A stretch of 62,367 bases of DNA from an uncultured Azospirillum sp. GTDB lineage: Bacteria > Pseudomonadota > Alphaproteobacteria > Azospirillales > Azospirillaceae. The translations under genes were made by a program, and so were the position numbers. The stretch lies in the NCBI RefSeq assembly GCF_946480385.1, contig NZ_CAMLJP010000023.1:1-62367 (forward strand). Direction: 5' to 3'. Below are positions 38,358 through 47,891 of the stretch, one piece after another. Position 1 is the first letter of the stretch. Every line of letters starts with the position of its first letter. The notes beneath the pieces are model-generated. The model did not search any database and had not been told where the DNA came from. It saw nothing but the letters and a program-made list of their open reading frames with translations.

Positions 38358-39461
38358 GTGAACAGAAGGACGATGGGCAAGGCGGTGCTTGGCTTGGCCG
38401 GCGCCGCGGTCGCGCTGAGCGTGGGCATGGGCGCCAGTTTGGGGTCCGCCTTCGCGCAGGAGAAGCTGAAGGTCGGATTCGTCTATGTCGGCCCGGTCAG
38501 CGACCACGGCTACAGCTATCAGCACGACCAGGGCCGTCTGGCTGTGGAGAAGGCGCTGGGCGACAAGGTCACCACCACCTTCGTCGAGAATGTGCCGGAA
38601 GGCGCCGATGCCGAGCGTGTGATCGAGCAGCTGGCCGCCAGCGGCCACAAGCTGATCTTCACCACGTCCTTCGGCTTCATGAACCCGACGCTGAAGGTGG
38701 CCAAGCGCCATCCCGACGTGAAGTTCGAGCATGCCACCGGTTACAAGCGCGCCGAGAACGTCGCCACCTACTCGGGCCGCTTCTACGAGGCCCGCACGGT
38801 GGTCGGCGCCATCGCCGGCAAGATGACCAAGTCGAACATCATCGGCTATATCGGCTCCTACCCGATTCCCGAAGTGGTCAGCGGCATCAACGCCTTCACC
38901 ATCGCGCTGCGCGAGCAGAACCCGAAGGCCGAAGTCCGCGTGGTCTGGGTCAACAGCTGGTACGACCCCGGCAAGGAAGCCGAGGCCGCCAAGGCTCTGG
39001 CCGATCAGGGCGCCGACATCATCGTCCAGCACACCGACAGCCCGGCGCCGATCCAGACCGCGCAGGAGCGTGGGCTGTGGTCGGTCGGCCAGTCGTCCGA
39101 CATGACCCGCTTCGGTCCGAAGTCGCACCTGACCGCGATCGTCGAGGACTGGAACGGCTATTACGTCGACCGCGTCAAGGCGGTGCTGGACGGCAGCTGG
39201 AAGCCGATCGACACCTGGGGCGGCATCAAGTCCGGCATGGTCGAACTGGCCCCCTACAACCCGGCCATCCCGGCCGACGTCGTGAAGCTGGCTGACCAGA
39301 TCAAGGCCGACATCGTGTCGGGCAAGCGCCACTCCTTCCAGGGCCCGGTCAAGGACCAGTCCGGCAAGGTCGTGATCCCGGAAGGCAAGCATGCCACCGA
39401 CGAGCAGATCCTGAAGATGGACTGGTACGTCGAAGGCGTGCAGGGCAAGGTTCCGAAGTAA
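38358..39461 (+). CDS. BMP-family ABC substrate-binding protein
   Basis: A periplasmic binding protein of 367 residues in the BMP/PnrA/Med family, which binds purine nucleosides or related compounds. The signal peptide (AVLGLAGAAVALSVGMGAS) ends at SAFA-QEK, after Ala33. There is no lipobox, so it is soluble. Family features are VGFVYVGPVSDHGYSYQHD and AERVIEQLAASGHKLIFTTSFGF, in parts. GTG 38358 follows AAGGAG. The ligand cannot be read from sequence. Confidence 0.9.
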   Translation: MNRRTMGKAVLGLAGAAVALSVGMGASLGSAFAQEKLKVGFVYVGPVSDHGYSYQHDQGRLAVEKALGDKVTTTFVENVPEGADAERVIEQLAASGHKLIFTTSFGFMNPTLKVAKRHPDVKFEHATGYKRAENVATYSGRFYEARTVVGAIAGKMTKSNIIGYIGSYPIPEVVSGINAFTIALREQNPKAEVRVVWVNSWYDPGKEAEAAKALADQGADIIVQHTDSPAPIQTAQERGLWSVGQSSDMTRFGPKSHLTAIVEDWNGYYVDRVKAVLDGSWKPIDTWGGIKSGMVELAPYNPAIPADVVKLADQIKADIVSGKRHSFQGPVKDQSGKVVIPEGKHATDEQILKMDWYVEGVQGKVPK

Positions 39462-39543
39462 GCGCTGCGATCCCGCGCGGCGGGCTGGGGGAGAGTGCCT
39501 CCGGTCCGCCCGTGCGGATCGGCGATGTGTGGGGAGGTGGGCG

Positions 39544-39984
39544 ATGGACGGAAGCAGCCTCTACGACCGCGATTTCTACGCCTGGGCGAACGAACAGGCC
39601 GCCCTTCTGCGGGCCGGCAAGCTCGACGCGGCGGACATCGAGCACATCGCCGAGGAGATCGAGAGCATGGGGCGCCGGGAGCGGCGGGAACTACTCAACC
39701 ATCTCCGAGTACTACTTCGGCACCTGCTGGTTTGGACGCGCTTGACGTCCGGGCGGTGCGGTTCATGGCAATCTGCCATCACCGGTAATCGCAAAGAGAT
39801 AGAGTATTTTTTGCGTGACAGCCCGAGCTTGGTGGACAGGTTGAATGACTTGGTCGCCGAAGCATACTTGCGGGCACGGCTCGATGCCGTCATCAGGACA
39901 GGCTTGGATGAAGCGACCTTTCCGGCGGAATGCCCCTGGAGCTTCCCCCAGATCATGGACGAGGGGTTCTGGCCGGAAGGCTGA
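39544..39984 (+). CDS. DUF29 family protein
   Basis: A 146-residue protein typical of DUF29: SLYDRDFYAWANEQAALLRAGK and the motif IAEEIESMGRRERREL, then a helical C-terminal half ending FPAECPWSFPQIMDEGFWPEG. DUF29 proteins are common in cyanobacteria and alphaproteobacteria and their role is unknown. ATG 39544 follows GGGGAGGTGGG; a GTG at 39529 is possible. It lies 82 bp after the importer genes and is probably unrelated to them. The sequence from 39780 to 39900 is visibly more AT-rich than its neighbours. Confidence 0.85.
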   Translation: MDGSSLYDRDFYAWANEQAALLRAGKLDAADIEHIAEEIESMGRRERRELLNHLRVLLRHLLVWTRLTSGRCGSWQSAITGNRKEIEYFLRDSPSLVDRLNDLVAEAYLRARLDAVIRTGLDEATFPAECPWSFPQIMDEGFWPEG

Positions 39985-40004
39985 CGAGTTCCGGCCATCC
40001 CGCG

Positions 40005-40475
40005 CTACAGATATTCGCCCAGCAGCCGCAGAAACGGACGCGCTTCCTGCAGGACCAGGATGGTCTGGTGGAACAGGTCCTCGGGCGAGGCGTGGTGTTC
40101 CAGGCGGATTTCCGAGAACAGGATGATCTTCTGCCCGCCCTGGACGATGAAGCGGACATGGGGCAGCCCCTCGATCCCGCGCAGGACGGCCAGCAGGGCG
40201 CGGCGGCGCTCCGGGGCCTGGGCGGTGTAGGGCACATGGCCGACATCGGCCCAAATCTGGCAGATCGACCCTCCGCCCTCTTCCGCGCTTTCATGCCGGA
40301 CGGCGACGTTGAAGGGCAGGCCGTCGGCCATGAAGGTCAGCTTGCAGGGGCGGGGCGGCTTGGCGATGCCCAGCACGCCTTCCGGCGTCACCTCGATCGA
40401 ACCGGGGTTGATGGGCAGGGCGCCGTCCGGCACTTCGGCCAGCGATTGAATGGTCTTCAGATCGGGAACGGACAA
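40005..40475 (-). CDS. Conserved hypothetical protein
   Basis: A 156-residue soluble protein with no recognised family. The N-terminus ([18 protein letters not shown]) and the mixed alpha/beta pattern ending in [36 protein letters not shown] (read in parts) suggest a single domain. No signal peptide or metal motif is seen. The start is an ATG at 40473-40475. It converges with the DUF29 gene (20 bp apart) and diverges from psd with a 131-bp intergenic region. Confidence 0.6.
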   Translation of the reverse strand: MSVPDLKTIQSLAEVPDGALPINPGSIEVTPEGVLGIAKPPRPCKLTFMADGLPFNVAVRHESAEEGGGSICQIWADVGHVPYTAQAPERRRALLAVLRGIEGLPHVRFIVQGGQKIILFSEIRLEHHASPEDLFHQTILVLQEARPFLRLLGEYL

Positions 40476-40606
40476 GGCGGCACGCTCGGCTTCAGGGGCG
40501 ACGGAAACGACAGCATGGGCTCTGGCCGCTAAAATTCTGTAAAGGCTCGGAACGCACAGCTAGAATGGCTGTTCGCTGTGGTCTGAAAATACGAAGAAAG
40601 CAGGCG

Positions 40607-41305
40607 ATGTCCGCCATCGATACCGTCGTCGTCCCCATCCACCGTGCCGGCTGGCCCTTCATCGCCGGATTCGCCGTGGTTTCCCTGATCCTCGGTCTCG
40701 CCATCTGGGCGCCGCTCGGCTGGATCGGTCTGGTGCTCACCCTCTGGTGCGCCTATTTCTTCCGCGATCCCGACCGGGTGACGCCGACGCGGCCCGGCCT
40801 GCTGGTCAGTCCGGCCGACGGGCGCGTCACCATGATCGTCCAGGCCGTGCCGCCGAAGGAACTGGGCATGGGCGACAAGGCGCTGACCCGGATCAGCGTC
40901 TTCCTCAACGTCTTCAACGTCCACGTCAACCGCGTGCCGGCCGACGGCACCATCGTGGCGGCGGAATACCACAAGGGTACCTTCGTCAACGCCGCGCTGG
41001 ACAAGGCCAGCGACGAGAATGAGCGGATGGCCTTCCGCCATCGTCTGCCGGACGGGCGCGAGATCGCCTATGTCCAGATCGCCGGTCTGGTGGCGCGCCG
41101 TATCCTGTGGTGGGTGAAGGCCGGGCAGGAGGTGAAGGCGGGCGAGCGATTCGGCCTGATCCGCTTCGGCAGCCGCACCGACATCTACCTGCCCGACGGC
41201 GTCGCCCCGCTGGTCTGCGTCGGCCAGACCGCCATCGGTGGCGAGACGATCCTGGCCGATCTGAACGGCACCGAATCGCAGCGGCAGGGGGACGTGCGGC
41301 GATGA
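40607..41305 (+). CDS. psd: Phosphatidylserine decarboxylase
   Basis: It makes phosphatidylethanolamine from phosphatidylserine at the inner membrane. The 232-residue protein is the short form, with two hydrophobic segments near the N-terminus ([17 protein letters not shown] and [15 protein letters not shown]). The self-cleavage motif is FGSRTD with Gly188/Ser189, where Ser becomes the pyruvoyl group. His and Asp residues needed for processing are in VSPADGRVT and [11 protein letters not shown]. The stop overlaps pssA by 4 nt. Confidence 0.95.
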   Translation: MSAIDTVVVPIHRAGWPFIAGFAVVSLILGLAIWAPLGWIGLVLTLWCAYFFRDPDRVTPTRPGLLVSPADGRVTMIVQAVPPKELGMGDKALTRISVFLNVFNVHVNRVPADGTIVAAEYHKGTFVNAALDKASDENERMAFRHRLPDGREIAYVQIAGLVARRILWWVKAGQEVKAGERFGLIRFGSRTDIYLPDGVAPLVCVGQTAIGGETILADLNGTESQRQGDVRR

Positions 41306-42207
41306 AGCGACCGCCCGTCTTCCGCCAGCAGATCTTCCGCCCGCACCGGGCCCGCCGTCCCGGCCGGCCGCACCCGCGGTTGAAAGGGCTGTCGATCAAC
41401 CACCTGTTGCCGAACGTCCTGACGGTGCTGGCGCTCTGCTCCGGCCTGACGGCGATCCGATTCGCCATGCAGGGGCGGTGGGAGCCGGCGGTCATCGCCA
41501 TCGTCATCGCCGCGATCCTGGACGCGCTAGACGGACGCATCGCCCGTCTGCTGAACGGGCAGAGCAAGTTCGGGGCGGAGTTGGACAGCCTGTCCGACGC
41601 CATCAGCTTCGGCGTCGCCCCGGCCTTCATGATGTATCTGTGGGGGCTGAACGGCGCCGGCAGCCTGGGCTGGATCGCCGCCATGGCCTATGCCGTGTGC
41701 TGTGCGCTGCGTCTGGCGCGCTTCAATTCGCGGCTCGGCGTCGTCGACCTGCCGCCCTGGGCCTACAACTACTTCACCGGCGTGCCGGCGCCGGCGGGTG
41801 CCGGCCTCGTGCTGCTGCCGATGATCCTGGGGTTCGAGATCGGACCGCAATATCCCGGCCATCCGGCGGTGATCGTGCCGTGGACGCTGCTGATCGGCGG
41901 GCTGATGGTCAGCACCCTCCCGACCTTCTCCTTCAAGGGCGCGCGGGTTCCGGCCCACTGGGTGGTGCCAGCGCTGGCCGGTGTCGGCCTGCTGGCGGCG
42001 ATGATGGTCAGTCAGCCCTGGTGGACGCTGTCCATCGTCGGCATCGCCTATATGGTCAGCCTGCCATTCTCCATCGGCCAGTTCCGCAAGCTGCAACGTG
42101 CCGCGGAATTGATGCGCACGGAGATCGAGGAGACAACGCCCGAGTCGCCGGAGTCGCCGGCCGCAGAAGCCACCGCCCCCGAGGGTGAGTCCAGGAAGCC
42201 GGTCTGA
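41302..42207 (+). CDS. pssA: CDP-diacylglycerol--serine O-phosphatidyltransferase
   Basis: It makes phosphatidylserine from CDP-diacylglycerol and serine, the step before Psd. The 301-residue protein has about eight membrane helices and the CDP-alcohol phosphotransferase motif [19 protein letters not shown] followed by SLSD, with all the conserved Asp and Gly residues. The C-terminal ~35 residues ([22 protein letters not shown]) form an acidic disordered tail. The ATG at 41302 overlaps psd. Confidence 0.95.
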   Translation: MKRPPVFRQQIFRPHRARRPGRPHPRLKGLSINHLLPNVLTVLALCSGLTAIRFAMQGRWEPAVIAIVIAAILDALDGRIARLLNGQSKFGAELDSLSDAISFGVAPAFMMYLWGLNGAGSLGWIAAMAYAVCCALRLARFNSRLGVVDLPPWAYNYFTGVPAPAGAGLVLLPMILGFEIGPQYPGHPAVIVPWTLLIGGLMVSTLPTFSFKGARVPAHWVVPALAGVGLLAAMMVSQPWWTLSIVGIAYMVSLPFSIGQFRKLQRAAELMRTEIEETTPESPESPAAEATAPEGESRKPV

Positions 42208-42223
42208 CCGGCTTCCCGCTTTC

Positions 42224-42571
42224 TCATTCCGCCGCAGCCAATTCCGCCACCAGTTCGGCCGCCGACCCGGTGGCGGCCAGTTCGGCGACGGTGACCCGCG
42301 CCACCATCGGGATCTGTCCCAGGCAGCGGCCGATATGGTCGGTCTCCGCCTGCGGCAGGTCGCCGACTTCCATGGCTATGGCGAGCGTATCGTCGGTCAG
42401 CCGGCTGTGCAGGGCCAGCGGAACCAGCCCGCGCTTGGCGACGTATTCGAGGATGCGAGGCAGGGTGCCGGGATCGGCGTCGGCGACCAGGGAAAAGGCG
42501 ACGCGGCGGCCGGGCGCAGTAACGCGCGCATCCGAAGCGGACGCGGCAGCGGTGATCATGGTCTTGGACAT
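42224..42571 (-). CDS. Small ACT-like domain protein
   Basis: A 115-residue protein. The central part (RRVAFSLVADADPGTLPRILEYVAKRGLVPLALHSR, read in parts) follows the beta-alpha-beta pattern of an ACT-type regulatory domain, with DPGTLPRIL in place of the usual ligand loop. An Ala-rich tail (LAATGSAAELVAELAAAE) ends it. No enzyme partner lies nearby, so it may be a free-standing ACT domain. The identification is tentative. It converges with pssA. Confidence 0.55.
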   Translation of the reverse strand: MSKTMITAAASASDARVTAPGRRVAFSLVADADPGTLPRILEYVAKRGLVPLALHSRLTDDTLAIAMEVGDLPQAETDHIGRCLGQIPMVARVTVAELAATGSAAELVAELAAAE

Positions 42572-42594
42572 GGCGTGATCGGGCCTTCAGGCGG

Positions 42595-42659
42595 TTCTGC
42601 GGAATGGACGAGCGAAATCCCCGGCTCTCAAAGGAGAACCGGGCCGCTAATTCGCAGAA
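42595..42659. other. Two-level hairpin in the 42572-42896 intergenic region
   Basis: An outer pair of arms, TTCTGCGGAAT at 42595-42605 with ATTCGCAGAA at 42650-42659, encloses an inner stem CCCGGCTCTC (42620-42629) with GAGAACCGGG (42634-42643), loop AAAG and one mismatch. It lies 24 bp upstream of the ACT-like gene and could be a structured 5' leader on that strand. The rest of this 325-bp gap shows no gene. Confidence 0.4.
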
Positions 42660-42896
42660 TGCCGTCGAAGCGATGCACGATCATGGACGGGAGCCTAAGC
42701 GCCCATTCGCCGACAGTCAACAGGGGTGAACTCGCCGAACGGTTGGACGCGTCGCGTTCGGGGAGCGCCGGAGGAGCAGGCCACCCCCTTGGTGGTGGCA
42801 AGCGGTCACGTTCGAGCCGGACAGGAACAAAGCCCGCGGGATCCCGTTCCGGTCACGCTTGTCCGTCACGAATGCTCCACCGGAAGGGAGAAGGCC

Positions 42897-43052
42897 ATGC
42901 TCGGCACAATTCTGCTCATCATCCTGATTCTGCTGCTTCTCGGTGCCGTTCCGGCCTGGCCGCACAGCCGTGGCTGGGGCTATGGTCCCAGCGGCATCAT
43001 CGGCGTGCTGGTGATCGTCCTGATCATTCTGCTGCTGATGGGCCGGATCTGA
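42897..43052 (+). CDS. DUF3309 family small membrane protein
   Basis: A 51-residue protein with two hydrophobic segments (GTILLIILILLLLGAVPAW and GIIGVLVIVLIILLLM) joined by PHSRGWGYGPSG. This short GWGYxPSG linker is typical of DUF3309. The ATG at 42897 follows GAAGGGAG. The function is unknown; such proteins are often stress-inducible. Confidence 0.8.
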   Translation: MLGTILLIILILLLLGAVPAWPHSRGWGYGPSGIIGVLVIVLIILLLMGRI

Positions 43053-43074
43053 TCCGCGGCCTATCGGCCTGATG

Positions 43075-43320
43075 CTATCTGCCCGATGCGCGGCGGGGCC
43101 GGCGGAGCGCGAACATCAGCCATCCGACCGGCCCCAGCATCAGCACCATCACCAGCCAGCCGGCGCGCGGTCCGAAGGGGCAGCGCGATCCGGCGGGCGG
43201 GCGCCAGCCACCGCCACGGCGCGACAGCGCCACATGCAGCAGCGGTAGCCCATATAGCGCGAACAGGACCAGCCAGGGGATCAGGGCCCCAGGAATCCAA
43301 GCGGAAAGATCGGCGTTCAT
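43075..43320 (-). CDS. Small putative membrane protein
   Basis: An 81-residue protein with two hydrophobic segments (IPWLVLFALYGLPLLHVAL and WLVMVLMLGPVGWLMFALR) separated by an Arg/Gly-rich loop. The ATG at 43318-43320 gives this frame; two other frames are open in the same stretch, but only this one looks like a membrane protein. There is no family assignment. It converges with the DUF3309 gene. Confidence 0.5.
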   Translation of the reverse strand: MNADLSAWIPGALIPWLVLFALYGLPLLHVALSRRGGGWRPPAGSRCPFGPRAGWLVMVLMLGPVGWLMFALRRPRRASGR

Positions 43321-43480
43321 CGACCGACGATAGCACCAATCCAGGGCCTGTTGCGACCGATCGTCACGTCATAGTGCGGGTGCATGCAGCCTCGGTTGCG
43401 TTCCGCACAGGGCAACGAGGTTGAAGCCGGCGGGGACTTTCGGCTAGGGTCGTCGGCGAGTTCGTCCGAAGGGCCTAGCC

Positions 43481-43960
43481 ATGGCACTGGAAATCGAGCG
43501 GCGCTTTCTGGTCCGCAAGGATGTCCGGCATCTCTGCCGGGATGGCGTCCGAATCCTCCAGGGATATCTGCCGTCCGACGGCGCCAGCACGGTCCGTGTC
43601 CGCATTGCGGAGGACCGCGCCACACTGACCATCAAATCGCTGAAGCGGGGCGCTTGCCGGGACGAGGTGGAACACCCGCTGGCACTGGATTTCGCCTGTC
43701 AGCTCCTGCTCCATGGCTGCGAAGGGCGGGTGATCGAAAAGACGCGGTACCGCCACCGCCAGGACGGCCTGTGCTGGGAGATCGACGTCTTCCACGGCGA
43801 AAATGCCGGGCTGGTCATCGCGGAGGTCGAACTGAACTCTCCCGACCAGATGGTGCCGCTGCCGGACTGGATCGGCGCGGAGGTCACCACCCTGCGCGCC
43901 TACGGCAACTCCGCCCTGTCCCGCGCACCGATCCGGCGTTGGTCGGCCGCTGCGGCCTGA
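43481..43960 (+). CDS. CYTH domain protein
   Basis: A 159-residue protein of the CYTH/triphosphate tunnel metalloenzyme superfamily. The N-terminal EIERRFLV (Glu4-x-Glu6-x-Arg) motif is intact, with further tunnel residues in TVRVRIAEDRATLTIKS, EKTRYRH and WEIDVFHGENAGLVIAEVEL. Relatives hydrolyse inorganic triphosphate. No CHAD domain is fused. It is preceded by a promoter-sized gap and followed by a hairpin before the convergent chemoreceptor gene. Confidence 0.88.
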   Translation: MALEIERRFLVRKDVRHLCRDGVRILQGYLPSDGASTVRVRIAEDRATLTIKSLKRGACRDEVEHPLALDFACQLLLHGCEGRVIEKTRYRHRQDGLCWEIDVFHGENAGLVIAEVELNSPDQMVPLPDWIGAEVTTLRAYGNSALSRAPIRRWSAAAA

Positions 43961-43966
43961 GCGGGC

Positions 43967-44003
43967 GGAGGCGAGGCGCGCGGCTTCGTCGCCGCACGCC
44001 TCC
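43967..44003. terminator. Hairpin between convergent genes
   Basis: GGAGGCG at 43967-43973 pairs with CGCCTCC at 43997-44003, with an inner GC-rich fold around TTCG. Its position between the CYTH gene stop and the chemoreceptor stop suggests termination. No T tract follows it in either direction, so confidence is limited. Confidence 0.4.
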
Positions 44004-44026
44004 TTAAAAAATCAGGCTCGAAAGCG

Positions 44027-46432
44027 TCAGGCTGTCCGTACCTTGTTCAGGAAACCCTGGACCTCGCCGCGCAGGCGATCGGCCTGGGTGGCGAGCGTGC
44101 GGCTGGCGGTCAGGACCGCATCGGCGGCGCCGCCGGTCTTGGTGGCGGCGGTGGTCACCTCGGCGATGTTGCGCATGACCTGCTGGGTGCCTTCGGCCGC
44201 CTGCTGCACATTCTGGGCGATCTCGCGGGTGGCGCTGCCCTGCTGCTCCATCTCCTGGGCGATGTCGGTGACGGTGCCGCTGATGGCGGTCACGGCTTCG
44301 GAGATGGTGCGGATGGCGTCCACCGCACTGGTGGTGGCGGTCTGCATCTCCGCGACCTGGGCCGAGATCTCTTCCGTCGCCTTGGCGGTCTGGCCGGCGA
44401 GGTTCTTCACCTCGGTCGCCACCACGGCGAAACCCTTGCCGGCTTCGCCGGCGCGGGCGGCTTCGATGGTCGCGTTGAGCGCCAGCAGGTTGGTCTGCTC
44501 GGCGATCTCGCCGATCAGGCCGACGACCTGACCGATCCGCTCGGCGGCGAGCGACAGCCCTTCGACGATGCTGTTGGTCTGCACCGCCTTGTCGGCGGCA
44601 CCCGAGGCGGTGGCGGAGCTGGCGTTGAGCTGGCGGGAAATCTCGGCGATGGACGCCGACAGTTCCTCCGCTGCCGCCGCGACCGTCTGCACGTTGGCGG
44701 TGGCCTGCTGCGAAGCCGTGGCGACGGCGGTGGACTTTGCGGTCGTCAGCGCCGCGTCCGACGACATTTCCTGCGCATCCCGGCCCAGCGAATTGGCCGA
44801 TTCGGTCAGCGACATGACCACGCCCGACACCGCCTGTTCGAAGCCGTTGGCGAATTCGTTCATCGTGCGGCGACGGTCGGCATCGATCTGGATGCGCATC
44901 TCCTCCCGCTCGCGCTCCATCCGCCGCATCTCCAGGGCATTGTCCTTGAAGATGGTCATGGCGGCCGCCATGTTGCGCAGCTCGTCCTTGCGGTCTCCAC
45001 CGGGGATATCGACCGTTAGGTCGCCTTCGGCCAACCGGCCCATGGCGCCGGTCATCGCGTGCAGCGGGTGGGTGATGGCGCGATCGATGATCCAGGCCAT
45101 CAGCATGCCGAGGATCAGCGCCACGGCGGCCCCCACGGCGATCACCATCCCGGCGCTGGCGCGCCCGGCTTCGCGGTCGTCACGCTGCAGCGTGACCAGT
45201 CGGCCGACCTGCCCGCTGACCGTCGCGGACGCCTTGGCCATCGCCGCCGATGCCTCGTGCTGCTTGGCGACGGCGGACGACAGCGAGGCGAATTCCGAAT
45301 CGAAAGCCCGCGCGGCCTCGGTGATGGCGGCGATCAGCGCGCGCCCTTCCTGGTCGACCAGCACGGCGCCGGCCTGTTCGGCAAGCCCCAGGATCTCCTT
45401 CACCGCGGTGTCGGCCATGGCCTTGGCGTCGGCGGTGCCCGTCAGCAGGAAATCGCGCTGGCCCAGCATCGCCGACTGCGCGCCCTGCACCAGCCGCATC
45501 GCCAGACCGCGCAGCATCACCGCCTCGTTCACCTCGCTCTGGGCGTATTTGGAGGCCTCGCTCAGGGCCTCGGTCACCATCGCTTGGTTCTGCTGCAGTT
45601 CCACTGCGCGCTCCTGCACGCCGCGCGCGGCCTCGTCCAGCCCAGTGGCGAGCCCCGCCTCGGTGAGCGCCGCGATGCCTTTGCCGCGCAGGGCCTTGAC
45701 GGTGTCGCGATAGGCGCGGGCATCGCCGGCGATCCGGGCGGCGAGCTCCTCGTCATTGGTGCCGACGAGGTCCTTGGCGACGGTGTCGGTGGTCTCCACC
45801 AGTTCGTCCAGCGCCGCCACGATGCGGTCGGCCAGCGCCTCGTCGGCGTTGCGGCGGAGTTCGCTCTGCTGGCGCCGGACCTCCAGAACCCGTTCGATCA
45901 CACGGTTCGCGCGCTCCGCCGTGTCCATGCTGTGGCGCAGCTCGGTATCGGCGTCGCGCTTGCTGGTCATGTTCAGGTCATAGCGTTCGGACTGCTGCTT
46001 GCCGATCTTCTCGGCGATTTCGCGCAGCGCGTGGGCGCGCGTCTCCATGCTGGCGGTGCGGGCGTGCGCCTCGCCGTCCTGCGCCACGAAATTGGCGAAG
46101 GCGGCGCGGTAACCGTCGATGCCGGAGAGAACCTCGTCCAGCAGACGCCGGCCCTCGCCCTCGGTCAGGGCGGCGCGGGTTTCCTGCGCTTCGGTCTGCA
46201 GGGCGTCCAGCATGCCCGGAACATTGGCAGCGGCCTTGGCATCGCGTTCGGTGACGAAGCGCGCTTCCTCCAGCCGGACCGACTTCAGCCGGGTGTCGAG
46301 GTCGGCGGTGTGCGACGCCAAATCGACCCGCTCGGCATAGGTGCTCAGGCTGTTCCAGCCGACGAACGCCACGCCCACGGTCAGCAGCAGCACGGCGGCG
46401 AAGCCAAGCGCGATCCGCGTTCCGATCGTCAT
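44027..46432 (-). CDS. Methyl-accepting chemotaxis protein with large sensor region
   Basis: A chemoreceptor of 801 residues. TM1 is near the N-terminus ([20 protein letters not shown]), then a ~390-residue periplasmic region rich in long helices follows, suggesting an HBM-type helical bimodular sensor. TM2 is [27 protein letters not shown] domain and a standard signalling domain follow, with the hairpin tip [22 protein letters not shown] present. There is no C-terminal pentapeptide for CheR. The ATG at 46430-46432 has GGGGAG 10 nt upstream; an ATG at 46456 is an alternative. The ligand is unknown. Confidence 0.9.
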   Translation of the reverse strand: MTIGTRIALGFAAVLLLTVGVAFVGWNSLSTYAERVDLASHTADLDTRLKSVRLEEARFVTERDAKAAANVPGMLDALQTEAQETRAALTEGEGRRLLDEVLSGIDGYRAAFANFVAQDGEAHARTASMETRAHALREIAEKIGKQQSERYDLNMTSKRDADTELRHSMDTAERANRVIERVLEVRRQQSELRRNADEALADRIVAALDELVETTDTVAKDLVGTNDEELAARIAGDARAYRDTVKALRGKGIAALTEAGLATGLDEAARGVQERAVELQQNQAMVTEALSEASKYAQSEVNEAVMLRGLAMRLVQGAQSAMLGQRDFLLTGTADAKAMADTAVKEILGLAEQAGAVLVDQEGRALIAAITEAARAFDSEFASLSSAVAKQHEASAAMAKASATVSGQVGRLVTLQRDDREAGRASAGMVIAVGAAVALILGMLMAWIIDRAITHPLHAMTGAMGRLAEGDLTVDIPGGDRKDELRNMAAAMTIFKDNALEMRRMEREREEMRIQIDADRRRTMNEFANGFEQAVSGVVMSLTESANSLGRDAQEMSSDAALTTAKSTAVATASQQATANVQTVAAAAEELSASIAEISRQLNASSATASGAADKAVQTNSIVEGLSLAAERIGQVVGLIGEIAEQTNLLALNATIEAARAGEAGKGFAVVATEVKNLAGQTAKATEEISAQVAEMQTATTSAVDAIRTISEAVTAISGTVTDIAQEMEQQGSATREIAQNVQQAAEGTQQVMRNIAEVTTAATKTGGAADAVLTASRTLATQADRLRGEVQGFLNKVRTA

Positions 46433-46552
46433 GGATTTTGGACTCCCCGATGGCATCGCCTGTGCGGCGATACTTTTCTCCCGATCATTGGGGCGATTGA
46501 ACCACAGCTCGGTTAACGTCCGGTTTGATTCAGGTCAGGAAACCCACTTATT

Positions 46553-47527
46553 TCAGAAGCGGTCGGGCATCCACGACGGTGCACTGCAAAATATGCGGTG
46601 CAAACGATCAATCATCTTTTCTTCACCATGAAGCAAACCGGCTCTCCACAATGAACGAGCGCTTGCATGGCCTGTGAACAGACTGGCGAAGGCGACGACG
46701 CCCAAGCGGATCGGCGGTTCATTGACTTGCTCCATTTCGGAGATGTTTCCCGTGGATTGAGCAACCTCAAGGTGATACTTCCGGCAGTTACCGTGGATTA
46801 AGTCATCTTTTATCTCAAAAGCGGTGGAATCCGACAGGCCGGCCGGATAGCCCCGCGCCTCCAGCGACAGCGCTATACTGAGAGGGCGGATCAGCCACTC
46901 CTCGCGCAGGTCGAACGTCACGCCGTCACCGGCCATCAGCGCCAGCGGGTCATCGGGGCCGCCGCGCCATGTCACCCGGTCCACCTGGGCGCGGAAACCC
47001 GCCAGCAGGGCCATGGCGGGCTCCAGCGCCTGCGGCGAGGGAAGGCAGGCATCTGCGACGGCAAGACGTCTGTCCTGCGGCGGCGTCACCGCGATATAGC
47101 CGTCGTCGTTGCGGAAGAGCTCGGCCGGTTCGCCATCGGGGCAGAGGGCGAGCGTCCACAGCGCCTCCGTCCGTTCCGGCAGACCGTTCTGCTCCTCCAG
47201 CATCGGCCGGCGGAGCATCGCCAGCGGCGCGGCATCAAGCGGATCCGCGGGCAAAAGGGAGGTTGCGGTCGCCCCGACCTTTGCGAAGGCCATCGGCGGA
47301 GCGCTCCAGCGGCAGGTGACGCCGCCGCGACCGAAGCCGAGTCGCTGGTAAAAGGGCAGGGTTGCCGGGCAGAGGACCGAAAGTGCCGCCCCGCCATCCC
47401 GTCCCTCCATCATCAAGGCCCGCATCAGGGCGCTGCCATGGCCGGCGCCGCGCAGGGCCGGGTCGACCGCCACCATGGCGATGGCCTGCACCGGAACCGG
47501 GCGTCCGCCGAACCACTGCTCCATCAT
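46553..47527 (-). CDS. Eis-like acetyltransferase, main open frame (5' part frameshifted)
   Basis: A GNAT acetyltransferase of the Eis (enhanced intracellular survival) group. The acetyl-CoA loop is AVDPALRGAGHGSALMRALM, followed by a second GNAT-like region and a C-terminal SCP2-like domain ending FCSAPSWMPDRF. This 324-residue frame begins inside the GNAT fold, so it cannot be the full protein. The missing N-terminus lies just upstream, partly in another frame. From 46553 to about 46850 the sequence is clearly more AT-rich than the neighbours. It is the last gene after queG, on the same strand. Confidence 0.75.
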   Translation of the reverse strand: MMEQWFGGRPVPVQAIAMVAVDPALRGAGHGSALMRALMMEGRDGGAALSVLCPATLPFYQRLGFGRGGVTCRWSAPPMAFAKVGATATSLLPADPLDAAPLAMLRRPMLEEQNGLPERTEALWTLALCPDGEPAELFRNDDGYIAVTPPQDRRLAVADACLPSPQALEPAMALLAGFRAQVDRVTWRGGPDDPLALMAGDGVTFDLREEWLIRPLSIALSLEARGYPAGLSDSTAFEIKDDLIHGNCRKYHLEVAQSTGNISEMEQVNEPPIRLGVVAFASLFTGHASARSLWRAGLLHGEEKMIDRLHRIFCSAPSWMPDRF

Positions 47528-47807
47528 CCAATGCGCGGCGCAGGCGGCCAGCGTGGTGCCGGTGGCCCGTGGAACTCTCAGAACGCGGATGCTGTCGATG
47601 CCGAACAGCCCGGCATAGCGGTCGAACAGATCGCGCGACAGCCCGAATCCGAGCCGCGCGAGGCGTGCGACGTCGCTCAGTTCGTCCGGAAGGGCCGGGC
47701 CGTACCCGTGATGTGGAGCGGGGAGGGAGACGGCCGGCCTCCACTCATTCGGCGGCGGGCGGGACCGCGGCGACGCGGGTCGGGATCAGATCGGCATTGT
47801 TCGACAT
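47528..47807 (-). pseudogene. Frameshifted 5' end of the Eis-like gene
   Basis: GGAGG precedes the ATG at 47805-47807, but this frame stops after 20 residues (MSNNADLIPTRVAAVPPAAE, TGA at 47745-47747). The frame of the main Eis-like ORF opens at a TGA at 47786-47788 and continues with LPAPHHGYGPALPDEL, then ARLARLGFGLSRDLFDRYAG, into the GNAT fold, without a usual start codon. A single-base shift within 47748-47785 would join the two into ~417 residues, a normal Eis length. Either the gene is broken or there is a sequencing error in the GC repeat. Confidence 0.65.
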
Positions 47808-47891
47808 GCACGCCTCCGCAGGAATGATAGCGCAACAGCGCGGGCGGCAACAAGGGAGGCGGAGAGTGCCGCCGTGCGGAGGAAACGTCAC

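Noticed and set aside
39465..39543. Extra gene between the BMP-type binding protein and the DUF29 gene
   Set aside because: The gap is only ~80 bp, and the open frames there are GC-rich shadows without a ribosome site.
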